A stretch of 64,000 bases of DNA from positions 21,265-85,264 of the forward strand of contig QKWP01001914.1 of NCBI GenBank assembly GCA_003550325.1, written 5' to 3'. Each line of letters begins with the position of its first letter. Within the stretch, counting starts at the first letter, position 1. Positions 23,241 through 36,855 of the stretch are shown piece by piece. The position numbers were made by a program, and so were the translations under genes. The DNA is from Gigaspora rosea (Eukaryota; Glomeromycota; Glomeromycetes; Diversisporales; Gigasporaceae). The notes below the pieces were generated by a model. The model was not told where the DNA came from and searched no databases. It was given only the letters and a program-made list of their open reading frames with translations.

Positions 23241-24404
23241 CCCTACACATTAAGAGATAGTAGCAAATACAAATAATGATTAGAGTTAGGGTTAGAGTAC
23301 TGTTAGGGTTGTATATAGTTAGAAATAGTATTGCAAGAGGAGCATTTTTTGTTAAAAATGCAACTGGGTAAAATTTCGAGAAACATAAAAGGGTGCACCA
23401 AAAATAAATGCTCAAACTTTTATTGCTTTAAGTTAAGTAATAATTTTAAAAAATCTTCTTAATAAAGTATATAAAATAGAAAAAATGTACTTGTCACCGG
23501 TGGTGACAGTAACCAGATTAGGGTTAGGGTTAGATTTAGAGTTAGAAGAAGGTTTATTATATAATAAAACACCTTAAGAAGCATTTTTAGCTAGAAAAAA
23601 ATATTGGTTTCATAGGCATAATTTGAAGTTATTGCGATTTGTAATTTTTAGAATTTTTTGTCATACCTAATCTAGCAATTTGATTGGCTCGGAACTGTAA
23701 CCACGGTTACAAATAGATTCGCCCTATAAAATATATTAAAAAAATACGGTATCTATAAATAAATTATGCCCCATATCCTTAACTGTTAATGAAATTTTAT
23801 TTTATTTAAAAAATTGTAAATGTTTTTAAGGAATCCAGGCAAATTTGCCTGGAAAACAATTTAAGAGATAAACAATTATCTTACATATTACAAGTTTTAA
23901 TATATTGCCCAATTATGCGCAGTTACCGCAATGGTATAAAGAATTTTGTGAATATTAGTTACCCACGATTTGAAATTTAGTATATTTAAACACTCGTTTT
24001 AGAGATTTCTATTCATTAACTTCGCATGTTTTTGCTTTAATCTTTGGTTAAAGATCTCAAAAGTCATGAAGTTATATTCTTGCAAATGTTAAACAAAAAC
24101 TGTACAATAATACTCGACGATAACAAGTTCGATTCAAGTACAATGGATAAAAAAAAACAAAAAAAAAAAACAAGCATAATTGAAAAAAAACAAAACACCA
24201 AAAAAAAGCTATTTAAATTTATTATCTTATTATTGTCATTAATAAATGCGTTATCGTCCATTAAGTCTCATGACCTGCATTAAAAGTCGCCAAGACATTT
24301 TTCAATAGTCGAAAAAAAATGATTAATGTAAATTGATTATAACATAAATTGAAAATGGCACCGAACGCACAAAAAAACAATGGTTCACGATAATACTGTA
24401 CATA
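23241..24404. other. Spacer between the LINE and the kinase gene
   Basis: Contains TTAGGGTTAG-like degenerate motifs (about 23280-23310 and 23516-23530) and an A-rich low-complexity tract at 24140-24210. It also contains a CACCGGTGGTGACAG palindrome at about 23495-23512, also seen in diverged form near 50825. No gene. Confidence 0.4.
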
Positions 24405-27400
24405 TTAAAATTCCGTGTAATTCAAATCGTAAATATTTAAACCCTTTTGATTAGCCAACGTGATTGCCTTCTCATTTTTATTTAACGCTGCAAGTTTTAA
24501 ATACCTTAAACCAGTCACCTCATCTTTCTTTTCTTTAAACTTGCCGTTTAAATATATATCAGATAAATTAAACATCGCAATTGGGTTTCCATTCTCTGCT
24601 GCTAACTTCAAGTAATACATGAATTCTTCGTATACATCATTCGCTTTGAGATCATTTAATTCTTTCAAAGCAAATGAATAACGTAGTTGTGCTTCTATAA
24701 TCCCACCATCCGCTGCCGTTTTAAAAAGATGAAGTGCTTTATTTTGATCCTCCATAGTTTGCTTCGGTGTTCTTTTTATATCAGTATAATATCCTTTCCA
24801 TAAATAATATCCTTGCCAAAATATTGCTTTTGAATGTCCTTTAGCTGCATTTGCTACAAAACATTTCCAAGCTGTTTTTCTTTTTGCTGGATCTCTTGTT
24901 ACATGAAGGTCAATTCCTTGATCAACTTCTAGAATTTCTTCGATTTCATTGGTTTCCTTAATGTCTTCGTCTTCACTCATATAAAGATCTTCGTCATCTG
25001 ACAGCCCTGATATTCGTAAAATGTCTGGTGTATACCCAGGAGGAACATACTTTTTTTGCATATTTGAAAGCATTATATAGAGCTTGCTAATGGAAATTCT
25101 TTCTTCAGGAATATGTGCCCATGCTTTAAAAAAAGAAGATTTGTTACTTATACTATTCATTATTATAAAGTATCTGAGTTTATTATTTTACCTATTTTAA
25201 TAATTTTAATAAATTCCAAATAAATCTCTTTTCCTTCTTCGCTTCCTGAATAAATCGGAATTCTTTCCCTACCACCTTTCGTAACGTGATTTGTAATATA
25301 CACCATATCTTTACACTGGTAAGGAACCTTTTCAAAACATAGTTCCCATAACATCATTCCAAAACTGTAGAAAATAACTATTAATTTATACATAAATTAC
25401 GGAATTGAAGATATTAATATGTCTTTGTAAATACATACCTAAAAATTTCACATTTTTGTGTATATGGTCGTTTCTTGGCGTTTAAGCTCATATATTCATA
25501 CATTTTTTCGGGTGCTAACCAATGAATAATATTTAAAACACCATCTTCAAGATTCAGTGATATATCTCCTGACATTCTAGCAAAGTGAAAATTAGCTAGT
25601 CTCGGCTCTAAACGACTTGTCATCTAATTAAGTATAATAAGTTTGCCTTATGACAAATATAATTCATATAATGAATTATTAAATTTAACAATATTAAATT
25701 AATTAATTACCTTAACATTTTCGCATCTAATATCATGATGAAAGATATCAATAGAATTTAAAAACGTGATACCATGACAAATGCCAATGGCTATAGATAT
25801 TTTTGTTTTCCACGGTATATTATATCTTTCATAAAGATCTTTTAAATTTCCCATATCAGCCCATTCGAAAACCAATACTTCATGTTCTCTCAGTGTTGTA
25901 GAATCTTTTAAAGTTGAAATTCCAAAGAATTTAAGAACATTCGGACATTCTTCTAATTTTCCTAAAATCGCTAAATATCCTTGTTTTTGTGATTGAAATT
26001 TCCTTGGTTCAACGGTTAATATCTCACACGATACTTCTATAGCATCCGTATAGAATTTTTTCACAACCATAATGTTGCTAGAATTTGCTATTGTTTTTAT
26101 TGGTTTTTCTTTGCTACTAATATCTGTTAAGAATTTTGGATCTATTCTTGGCGCTGAAATCTGTGCGTCAGTATCTATTGGTTCTTTTACTTTCGGATAA
26201 CAAAATTGGGATTCGATGAGTGATGCCTCCAGATGATGAATATTTAAAGATCTTTGAATAAACTTTAAATCGCTTTGATCATTCTCGCTAAATAGTTTTA
26301 AAAACTAAATGTTCATGTTATTCAGAATTAGGTTAAACTATTTTATTCATAATATTGATTAATGTTGATTCACAGTAATATAGCAACAAAATACATACCT
26401 CATTAATTTCATCTAGATCTGATTTTAAACTTTCTTGATCGTATCTTTTTTGCTCATCTTGATCAATTATGGTAAATCTTCCATAGATTGATCATAATCA
26501 CGAGTCAATTCTAAAATTTTAAAAAAAATTTTATTCTTGATACTATTAGCATTAAGGTATTTGCTAATTCTTCGGATTTGAGTCACTTCTCCTGCAAAAT
26601 TTTTAATTTTTTCTAAACCATTTTTAAATTTTATGAAATTATTATAATATAATTGACTACGAAATTTCTCCTCATTATCTTGTGTTCTTCTTTGCAAAGT
26701 ATTCATGGCGACTTCTGCTGATTTCGCCCGATCAAGTAGTGAATTGCATATTTTTTTGTTGAATTGCGCTTTCTCATATATTTCCATAATCTCTTTAACG
26801 AGGTCCGATATTGTGGCGATCATTGGAAGAAAAGATTTAATGGCCTCTGTTGCATCTATCGCGGTAGTTAAATCGTCTATCACAGTAAATAAGCGATCTA
26901 AAACGATATTAATCTTTATTTTGACTTTCAAACTACGAATGAAATATTCAGTAATAAAAAACTTTAATGTGCATACCTTCAGACTTTGATTTGTAATTTG
27001 CATTATTTTTTTTTTGTTCAAAATGAATCTCATCAGGTTCATTGCTTAGTATTAAATGACTTAAATTATCCAAAACAGATTTGGCGTCTGGGCGGTTTTC
27101 TGGAACTTCATCCCAACATCGTTCGTAAAGCTTTTTATACTGAAAAGGAGTTCCTTCCACAGGTGCCTCTCTTCTACCACTACATACAAAAATAGCAATT
27201 TTTTCTTTAGGATATGAATCGAATGGCAGCTTTCCACTTGAAATTTCCCAAAGAATCATCCCGAAACTGTAGATATCAGACTTTTTGTCACATTTGTATG
27301 AGGTATCAGCAAAACATTTAGGCTCAATATACCCAAGCATTCCATATGAAATAGGTCTCAAATTCCTTAACAACTCGCCATGACGCACAGCTAAACCAAA

Positions 27401-29662
27401 GTCTGCAATCTTCATATGCCCATTACTGACCAAAATGTTTTTCGAATGCTATAAATTTATTAAAAATTATTGTTTTAAAAAAGAGTTTTTCTTAAACAGG
27501 CAATAGCTATTATCTTAATACATTACAAGATCACGATGAATAATGTCGTTAGAGTGTAAGAACGCAATTCCATCTGATATTTCACTGGCAATACGTATTT
27601 TAGTGTCCCATTCGAGTTTTGAATAATTTTCTTTAAAGTAGTCTCTTAGGTTACCATTATTGGCTAATTGCAATATCAGACTGTAATGGCCGGAAGTATC
27701 TATGTTTATGTATAACTAATGAGCTCAAAATCTTATATTATTATTATCCGGCAGCTTATTATGATAATGCATGCCAAATAACTATATATAATTTATCAAA
27801 AAATTACATACCTTTAGTTACTCCATAGAAATCAATAATATTTGAATGCGATGTAATTTTTTCTAATAATTTGAACTATGCAAATTATATTCCTTAATAA
27901 CCAAGATAATGGCATAAATCAATTGTCTATGATATTAAAATACCTCTTTAATAAAAGCTTTGTGAATATTTTCAATCGATCCATACGGACGTTCATTAAA
28001 ACTTTTGAGAGCAACCATCAGCCTCCGTTCTTCCCAATCGGCTTCGTAAACTATTCCGAAACCGCCTTCTCCAATTTTACGAAGTACTCTAAATTTATTA
28101 TAGTCTAAGACCTTAATCTCTTCAGAAATTCTCTTTTCAATCAATTCGTCAGGACATTTATCAGCAGAAGAAATCGAGTTAGATGGTTTGCAACCACTAT
28201 TAATATTGGCATTATTGATATTGTTTGCAATAAACTCCACATTTTCAGCTGATAATTTATCGAGTTCAGCTAAAATTTCGACTAAAGATGGGCGATGGTC
28301 CGGTTCAGTAGACCAGCATTTTCTGAAAAGATTAGAGTAACCTAAAGGTGTATTTTCAATGATTTTCTCTCTAACGCCATATGCAATTTGGAAAATAATA
28401 GCAGTATTATCACGAAGATTATTAAATGGTGGGATTCCACTTGTGAGCTCCCAGAATAATACACCCAAACTATAAATATCGGATTTTTCATTGAGCTCGA
28501 ATACTTTTTCTTCATAAGGAAAGCAATGAATGTAACATTGTGGATCTAAGTATGCCGGAATCCCATTTGCACCTGTGCTTGAAGTGGCACCAGTAGTTGC
28601 TGTATCTAATAATTTGGATATTCCAAAATCAGTGATCATAGCTCTACCATTATTTATTAAAATATTCATAGAATGCTATATACAAAATTTAAGAAATACC
28701 ATTAATTTTGATTTAGTACGGAATATAGAGTATTTAAAGAAATAAATCTTACTAAATCTCGATGAACTATATTTTTATCATGTAAATAACTTAATCCAAG
28801 GGCAATTTCTTTTGCAATTCGAATGAGATCAACCCATAAAATCTTATAAACCCCATCTTTTTGTTTATTTTGCAAATGTTTTCGTAGGTTACCTTCAGTG
28901 GCATACTGTAACACCAAATAAAATTACCCATTCTGTCGTCTAAAATATAATTTAGTAAATTTATTACTCAATGTTTTGGAGTTTTGTCAGGAAAAAGTAT
29001 CACCCAGATAAAGATGCACCAATTTAAAGTTTAAGGCTTAGTAGATTATTGAAAGTTTAACTCGAAATTTTAAGATTATACATGTTTAATGTTTAGTAGG
29101 TTGTTAAAAGTTATGGTAGATTACACAATTGGGACTGATCAAAAGTTAGATGATATTTCCTAACAAATATCTAAATACATAAATTGCAGTAAGTTATCGA
29201 ATATAAGCAACTCTCTTTACAAAAATACGAGCAAATTTAGTACTACTCAAAATTGTTCATAATATTTTACAAGAGAATTCTTAATATTCGTAACAATTCT
29301 AAGATTCTTACCTCGGCAAATTCCATAGAAGTTTACAATATTAGGATGATTCTCAACAGTATAAAGGCATTTAATCTATACATAATACAAAATGTCGGGA
29401 TTAGAATCATATTATAAAAATAAATTAAGTACGACATTACCTCCCGTTTGAATTGTTTGAACGCCTTGTCGCTAAAGCTTAGATTAATGTTTAGGCTTTT
29501 TAATGCATATGTCTGTCCTTGAAAAGTGGCCGAATATACGACTGCATAACCTCCCACACCAACGGTTTTGAGATTACTAAATTCCGAGTAATCAAACCAT
29601 TTTATATTGTATTCCTCAAAATAAGTTTCCAATTGCTCTAAATATTCGGGTACTAATGGCAT
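24405..29662 (-). CDS. Dual kinase - MLKL-like bundle - pseudokinase - Sel1 protein (two frameshifts)
   Basis: Twelve exons with GT-AG sites: 29662-29441, 29375-29312, 28939-28753, 28675-27944, 27875-27812, 27699-27527, 27448-26977, 26897-26399, 26304-25711, 25623-25439, 25364-25192 and 25123-24405, about 1361 codons. Kinase 1 (residues about 28-310) has a G-loop at 35-42, K55, HRDL 155-158, N162 and DFG 174-176. Kinase 2 (about 345-610) has GEGGFG 360-365, K382, HRDL 478-481, N485 and DFG 497-499. Both look catalytic and TKL-like. Residues about 640-805 resemble the MLKL N-terminal four-helix bundle. Residues about 875-1135 form a pseudokinase with HHD instead of HRD and no DFG (ANFHFAR). 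Sel1 repeats fill the rest. Two exons each need one extra T in a T run (near 28922 and 26466) to stay in frame. A separate gene starting before the bundle cannot be excluded. Confidence 0.75.
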
Positions 29663-31273
29663 ATAAATATTTAATCTGTTAATACAATATAGAATAAACG
29701 TGATAACTTACGTGTTTTCACTGACATAATCTCAGACTAATGTTTCGGACTGATAACAGATATTTTAATTCAACTTGCAATATTGACACATCAAATCTAT
29801 TTTATTTTTAAAAAAAGGTGTGTAATTACGACAGTACAAGAAACCTCAATTCTCTACAAACTCTTCATATTTAAAAATAAATTTGCATAGAAATAAAGTA
29901 CCGTACTAAAAGCAGACGGTGATACAAATCATGTACCAATACTGCAATAGTAAATATTTATTTTATCGGAATTGCGAGTGATGCAAACCCAAAAAGGAGA
30001 AATAAGCTATAGAAATAAATAATTTATAAAATTTCATTCCAGTTAGTGCCCAAGACAGGTTTAAGCATCCATTGTCTTGTGTTTTCTCATGTACTGGTAT
30101 AATCACGTTTTTACGTTCTCCGATGGCTAATTTCCCTTTTTAGATTTGCACATACCAAAAATGTGTACAAGGTTTGTGGCGCAGCAAATTATTAAAATTC
30201 GTTTAAGGTTAGAGACAAGGTTAGGATCTAGAAAGGGACAGCCTATATAGTAAAATTGTCAAACGAAATTTTTTGTTAGAACCCAAAAGGTGATTTCCGA
30301 ACGTTTGTTTTGAATCCATCATGTTACGTTATATCTAATCTTGATAAGATCAATAAGATCAATCACATTATTGTTTACCGATTATTATAAGATGCGCAAT
30401 TGCAAATTGTGCAACCCACCCTGCATATTATCTTGTATAAACAGCATCGCATGCAATTACAGTTTACTTATTTGCGCGGGTAACACAAACCAAAAAAGGG
30501 AATCCGATTTTGTAAATAAACTAATGTTACGGGGAGAAATGGACGAACGTTGGTGATTTGATACAAAAGATGATAAAAGGCAGCTCGCCAGAGGCGTGAC
30601 TTGGTGATTTAACCCGATTTGGCATAAACGGGACTTGTGTATTAATATAGTCCGATATTTTTATATTATAATCCGAAGATTCCCTCCCGCAAAAGAGCTA
30701 AAACAACCTTCTTTTATACTTTACAAATATTATGGGAATCACTAAAACTAACGTTATGGAATATTATGGAAACTACGAGACTAAATCATACGATATCCTA
30801 TCTACGACGCTATCATATTAGGCGTATCTTGAATGGTTTCCGCCGAAGCTAAGCCCCGAGCATGCATGATCGATTATGCACGATTAATTATATGCAGGAT
30901 CGAATATGATTGTCAATCGATTGTCATATGAAATGTGGCGCAGTATACGGATTAATGATCATCCGTTATTGGAGATGTCACGTGTACCCCGTGACACTAA
31001 GTACGCGAAATAAAAATTTAGGGTTAGGGCCTTAACGTTAGAGGCTATAGGGTTAGAGTGATGCTTGATATAAGTACAATTTCATTCCCGTCATTTTTAA
31101 TTAGTGCACCAAGATCGATTTAAACATTAGTTTTTGCGTATTTTCGCTTTTTTCTTCCTTTACGCGTGTTCGAATTCTTCGTCGGGCTGATCCGGAATAG
31201 TCAAAATTTGCACTCTCCGATTGGCTATTTCCTCTCCAGGAGCTTGTATTACCCGCGCAAATAAGTGGATGCG
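29663..31273. other. Upstream spacer of the kinase gene
   Basis: AT-rich DNA that should include the kinase promoter. It includes TTAGGGTTAGGG-like motifs at about 31018-31030. I find no coding family. Confidence 0.4.
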
Positions 31274-31455
31274 GCAAATTATAATACGACAGGGTGAAAC
31301 CTGTGTTGTGAAATAGTGAAACCTGCTATGATTATCACGTGAGGGTGAAATCCGCTTTTATATAATAAAAAACATAATAAAACGCGGATTTCACCCTAAC
31401 CCGACGGATTTCACTATTTCGCAACTCAGGTTTCACCCTGTTCTATTATAATTAT
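31274..31455. mobile_element. MITE with CAGGGTGAAACCTG inverted ends
   Basis: Inverted arms of about 50 bp contain ATTATAAT, then CAGGGTGAAACCTG, then GAAATAGTGAAA on both sides, around a short AT core. A weaker relative sits at 62470-62590. Exact borders and target duplication are unclear because the repeat runs into ATTATAAT on both sides. Confidence 0.7.
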
Positions 31456-33716
31456 CATTAATAAATAATGTGATTTAGACTCAATTATTTTATTTTGCAC
31501 CCAGAAAATGTGTACCAGATGAAGGTCCGGAAGATGTCTTCGAATTTTTATTTTATTTTATTTATTTTTTTCTTTTTACTAAGACTTTATTTTTACGATA
31601 ATATAAAGCAATAATTAATGCAATTTAACACATATCTAAATTCATGAATAATACAAGTAAATTTTGAATTTCGACATTATAATAGTTTATTCTTTTTAAC
31701 CATTTGGTTTGTTTTTCTTTAATAAATTATAACTTTTTTTGCAGCTAATCATTCTTTCGCCCTTCATTTCAGACTGATCAATGCTTTCTTTCTGAATATT
31801 TGTTGACTGTGATGAAATTTGGTGAAATAGATAAGGCGTTTGTCTATTGATAAAGATTCGGGTTTTTGTATTCTATTTAAACATTCAATGCCGCAAGAAG
31901 TTTGCTATTATTCTTAACTTTACAAATGATAAGTTGAAAATTTTTTCAATAGATATTATATGCTTATTAGATCTTCGTTGCCACATAGTTATTAAATAAA
32001 TTTGACTTATTATTAATTAAAAATATAAATACCGAACTAATTAAATATAATTAAGAAATAAAAGCTTACAATATTAATATGATATAACAAATTTTGCATC
32101 GCTTTTTTTTTGTAGGAAAAAAAACATCCGAAAAACATTATTGACTTATTATAATTTAAATAATGATTATAACAAATTTTTGCATCGCCTTTTTTTTTTT
32201 GTAGGAAAAAAAACAAACGAAAAACATTATTGACCTATTATAATTTAAATCGTGATCAACTAATGATAATAAAAATTTCATTAAAAAGATGACGTACAGT
32301 ACGTACAGTACGTAATTTTGTTTCTAGTTCCGGTTGTCATACCATTCCGACCTAGCTTTTCGGACAATCATCCGATCCCAACCTGGTACAGGTGCTTTTA
32401 TTTTATCAAGTGACGTCAGCGGCATTTTTTTTTATGGGCGATACTAGGGTTGTTCTCGAAAAAGTCCATCCAATCAATTTAATTCTGTAATATTTGGTTC
32501 TGAATCTAATTCCTATATGAATATATTAATTATGGTTTCATGTGATTTTAGGACCGAGTCCTTGAAAGGACTCGGACCCAAAGAACCGATTAACATCCCC
32601 ATATTGATATGCGCTAAATAATGTAGCTGAAATTTAGATGCAAACGCTAAATAATATCTATCAACAATAACAGTATCGCTTTGTAATCCTAGTCTATATT
32701 AGCTAATGACATTCTGTACTAATTGCAAGAAAAATCTCTTTGAAGACCATAAAACGTATAAGAGGTATAAGAGGTGTAAGAAAACTCATGATCTGAAAGA
32801 ATAGTGACAAGTTCATTGCATATTATCGAACCGGTTTAAGATTGTATCAGTATGACGTATTATTTAACATGAAAAATCTAACCGAAATGCAGATGTGGCT
32901 CGTCAATTTTTCATCTATTAGTAAATTTGATTTAAGTATAAAGACAGTAAAAAGATAGCTAATATTTCTGCCAAGGTAAAAGGCGATTATTCATGAAAGT
33001 ATCAACATAATTAACAATTAACTAAGTAAATACTGTATTTTAATTATAGTTATTAAAATGCACTTTTATTGAGAAAGTTGAAAATACAGTTTCAACTAAT
33101 AGACGATATCTTCGTTCTAATTTTTTTTAATAAAATAAAAAAAAAAAGATGCTTCGTAATTTGCAACATAATGCTTTACTTTGTTAGCTTTATTCATTCG
33201 AATTCAGAAATAAGTTTAAACTTCAGTCTTTGCATCACCCATCTTGTTTCAAATTTTCATTGAAACAATGGGAGTTTAACAGAAATAACTTAACCTATAT
33301 TTAATGATATCGAAGATATACGGTGTTAGTATAATGAAATAAAGCTATCATATGATACAGTCAATTCTTTCTATAACGAACTGTTGGCTCTGGCTGTTAA
33401 ATAAAGTTCGTTATATAAAATTACTACGTTTTCTTAAGAATCCATGACTCTTTTTATACCCAATTATTATGAAATTCAAAAATTTTTAGATCATTATATC
33501 CAGAGTTCGTTTTCTTTATAAAGACGTTTGGTATAGAGTTAGATATAAAATTGACAATCACGAGAAATTTACAAAATATACTAATATAGAAAGGACGATG
33601 GATATCTTAATCTTTTATCTCAATATGGGAAAATTTGATATACTTGACGAAGGATTAAAAATAATCTCAATCTAATGTGAAAATTTATAATTGGCATAAA
33701 ACTGTGTAATATTTCA
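31456..33716. other. Spacer with a tandem duplication
   Basis: No gene is recognised. The 83-85-bp tandem pair at 32081-32250 is listed separately. A short perfect hairpin (GACCGAGTCCTT) occurs at 32552-32578. The rest is AT-rich. Confidence 0.4.
32081..32250. repeat. Tandem pair of about 84 bp
   Basis: Two adjacent copies share ATAACAAATTTTGCATCGC, a T run, GTAGGAAAAAAAACA, CGAAAAACATTATTGAC and TATTATAATTTAAAT. They differ by a few substitutions and run lengths. Non-coding. Confidence 0.8.
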
Positions 33717-35650
33717 GAATTATATTTCGATCCAGAATCTGAAGATGATATTGTAAAGGTAAATACAGTAAAAAAAAAAATTTTTTTTTTTGACAAATAC
33801 GAATTTAAGCCGAAAATTTATGACCATTATTATTACCCTCTAATAGATAATTGAGCTCGCTAAAAGGAATAAAAAGAATGTGCGAGCGATTGGAATGATT
33901 CATTCTCCTTCGGATCTTCCATTTTCTGATGGGTATATAATTAGTATGAAGAAATTAAATAGTCCTAGAGGTAAACGTCTGTCTTCTACAATGCGGGAGA
34001 GCAAAAGATATCCATTTTTTAAAAATCCCTCTTATAGTTGTGGTTATTATTATTATTATTATTAGTCCATACAAACTTAATAAGTTGGTTTTCATAACCC
34101 GGCCAGATCAAATTTCTGCAACATTTTGAAAAAATTTTTGATTATATTTATTATCCGGGTGGTTTTTTTTAGATATCTATAGAAAATTTTATGTTTTTTA
34201 CATATCGGTATAAAATTTTTTGAAAATAAAAGTTAAAAGCTGGGTTACCGGGTCATTGTTCAAATTTTATGTTATAAGAACCAAAAAATTAGCTTTGTAT
34301 GGCCTTATTATTATTACTATTTTTAACATCTTGCTTAATTTTGTGAATATATATAGATACATATTTTTTTCTTTTTTTTTATTAGTAAAAAATTTTCATT
34401 TTAAAATTGACGCTTTTACTAAAAAGTCATATGATTGCTACCCTATTTTATTTATATATAAAATTTAAACACACAAAGGGCAATCGAGAAGCAAAGACTA
34501 TGACAGTAGAAGCTGGGATTTAAATAACGCAATTAAATGAAGAACTTTCAAAACATGAGTTGGCATTGAGTAATTTGTGTTCTATTTCTGACTTGACCAT
34601 TGGTAGTGTGATTTCTACCGCAACTCATGGAACTGGAATTAACTTTGGATGCCTTAGCACGCAGTTAACAGTATAATAATAATGAATGAGTTTTATCGGA
34701 AATATTCGATTTAAGTGGCATTGCATTTTTACAATTTTATAGATTAAATCTTTAACTTTACTTACTGACTCTCACGGTAAAATGCAATGTTCAGAAACCA
34801 TGAATTTGGATGGTTTCAAAGCTGCTTTATGCAGTTTAGGAGCATTGGGAATCATTGCACAAGTTACGATTCAATATGAAACTGCATATCTTCTTGAAGC
34901 GAATCAAACGCCAGTAAAACTAAACTATGTTCTGGATAATTTGGAGTCTGTTATTCATTCTGCTGAACATGTTAGGTTTTGGTGGTTTCCACATACTGAT
35001 GATTGTGTTGCTTGGAAGGCAAATCGCACAAAGTAATAAAACTAAATATCATCATAATTTGAGATGCATCAAGAGTATTAATTTATAATTAATCAACTTT
35101 ATCGTAATAGAGACCATCACTTCAAAAATCATCTTACATTCATGATACTTACTTGATTTCATCTTCTTGAGTTGATCCTTTATTTATCTCGTTTCCGACC
35201 ATCTACAGTTCCAAAATTAATCGATCAATGTTCTCATTTAAATTCTCAAGCCCATTCATTTTATTGACGATTCTTATAAAGCTTTTTTGCTTCAATTGTT
35301 TATTTCACAGTATGTAAATGAATGGGCAATACCGATAGAAAAAGCAAAATATGCTATAAGGGATTTAAAAAGATGGATAGAAACGAGTGAAATCACATTA
35401 TCCAGTTAAAATTAGGTTTGTTGATCAAGATAATATTTGGTTGAGTCAATCTTATAGTAGAAAAGTTTGCTATATTGGAATTAAGTAAAGTATATTTTTA
35501 TAATTTATAGATCCAAAGTGTCATTTTTCTATAAAGAGTCCTACATGATTTCTTATTAATGCCATATTATCAACCTGTGCCTTAGAAAATATTGGACTGG
35601 ATATGAAAGTTTAATGAGATCTCGACCTCATTGGGCAAAGGTTCGGATAC
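33717..35650 (+). pseudogene. ALO1: Broken D-arabinono-1,4-lactone oxidase
   Basis: Fragments in order match the FAD-linked aldonolactone oxidase family, which makes D-erythroascorbate in fungal mitochondria. They are ELYFDPESEDDIVK (33718-33758), IIELAKRNKKNVRAIGMIHS then PSDLPFSDGYIISMKKLNS (33850-33962), ITQLNEELSKHELALSNL then STATHGTGINFGCLSTQ (34522-34664), KAALCSLGALGIIAQVTIQ and HVRFWWFPHTDDCVAWKAN (34740-35036), VNEWAIPIEKAKYAIRDLKR (35313-35375), FVDQDNIWLSQSY and MRSRPHWAKV near 35612-35645. The first FAD-binding exon is missing. A stop sits before ITQLNEEL, a frame shift follows the VNEW segment, and a MITE (34087-34282) plus other sequence fills the gap after KKLNS. The family assignment is firm; a working gene is not possible here. 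Confidence 0.8.
34087..34282. mobile_element. Inverted-repeat element inside the lactone oxidase remnant
   Basis: GGTTTTCATAACCCGGCC on the left faces the inverse of GTTATAAGAACC on the right, with ACCCGG-like motifs inside both ends and an AT-rich core. Similar in end design to 2088-2283. Confidence 0.5.
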
Positions 35651-36855
35651 GTCGGACTTAGGTCGGAAAATTATGTTATTAAATTGATCGGAAATAATAT
35701 TTTAAATAGTCGGGATCAAAAAAATTGATCAAGTGAATTGCTTCACTGAAAAATGAATGCACCTAGTATCGTCACCAAAATCTGTTACGCAATCGCTTTT
35801 TAACTTCACTCTGCGCAAAGAAAACAAATCACGATATCACGAGAAATAATCAATTTTTTTTAAAGAAATAATCGGTCTTTTTTTTAAAGAAAAAATCGAA
35901 AAAAAATTTTTTAAAGAAATAATTGAAGTTTTTTTTAAATAAATAATCGAAGTTTTATAAATATATATAGTTCACATATTTAATTATCAGAATAGCAAGT
36001 TCTGTACCCGAATTTTTTACAGTAACGAATGATTGTTTAAAAAAAAAACTTTCCGTGCCGGACTTTATTTAAAATAATGATATTTGTAATATATATTGTA
36101 ACGGTTGAGTTTGGAGAGCGGTAAAACAATATGGACAATAGTGCCAATTAAAGCTCCAACCGATTACGGGATGGGAGGACAAATAGGTGAAGGCGGTATG
36201 AAAAGTATCGGTAATCAGGGTTAATGTTGAGGTAAGAGGATTTGTCGAAGTTCAATTAGGGTCGGAATCACGTGAGCAATTTTAAAAGCTTAACCAAACT
36301 CGTTACGCAGAATTCGAGTTATAATAAGCCAATACGAAGTTACAAGTCAATTTAGTCCGTCGAATTGAGTCTCGCAAGGTTTATTAAGGTTAAAGTCGAA
36401 TTCATAAGATAAGGGGTTTACTTTTATTATGATTGCATTGTAAATTGAACGTCAAAACTTATTCTTGTTTTATTAATTTTTTAGAGGTCTTATATACATT
36501 TTAGTTTTCTTCAGCGTCTACGCTATAAATTTAGCATTTACGCTAATAATTTAGTGTCTATGCGGAAAATTTAGCGTTTACGCTATAATTTTAGCGACAA
36601 CACGAAATTAAATGCACTGCGTTTTTGCCGCCACATGTAGAATAATATATATAAAAAAATTAATAAAAAAAATTTTCGAAGTCCTTATTTTCTATCCATT
36701 ACAATATTATAAAAATTGTAAATAAAATAAATAAAATTTAAAATAAACTTAATATAAAAAATGCATTGTTTTTGATCTTACGCCATTTTTAATTGACTAA
36801 AATCTCCGATAAGTGTTTTATGTTTAACTTATATTGCATTTTTAAATATTCGAGT
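35651..36855. other. Spacer with a 20-bp minisatellite
   Basis: No gene. From about 36509 to 36592 four 20-bp units of the type GCGTTTACGCTATAAATTTA stand in tandem, with several substitutions between units. Confidence 0.6.

Noticed and set aside
23280..23530. Telomere or subtelomere
   Set aside because: TTAGGG-like motifs are short, degenerate and scattered among ordinary sequence.
24044..24283. Plus-strand frame rich in Lys
   Set aside because: It is made of A-run low complexity (AAAAAACAAAAA) downstream of the kinase gene, with no family signal.
26467..27042. Separate gene starting at 27042 for the MLKL-like part
   Set aside because: Not fully excluded, but its first 45 codons overlap the kinase-2 exon in another frame and do not resemble known bundle N-termini. 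The spliced model keeps phase.
32551..32578. Perfect short hairpin as a terminator
   Set aside because: Rho-independent terminators do not apply in this eukaryotic context, and no gene ends nearby.
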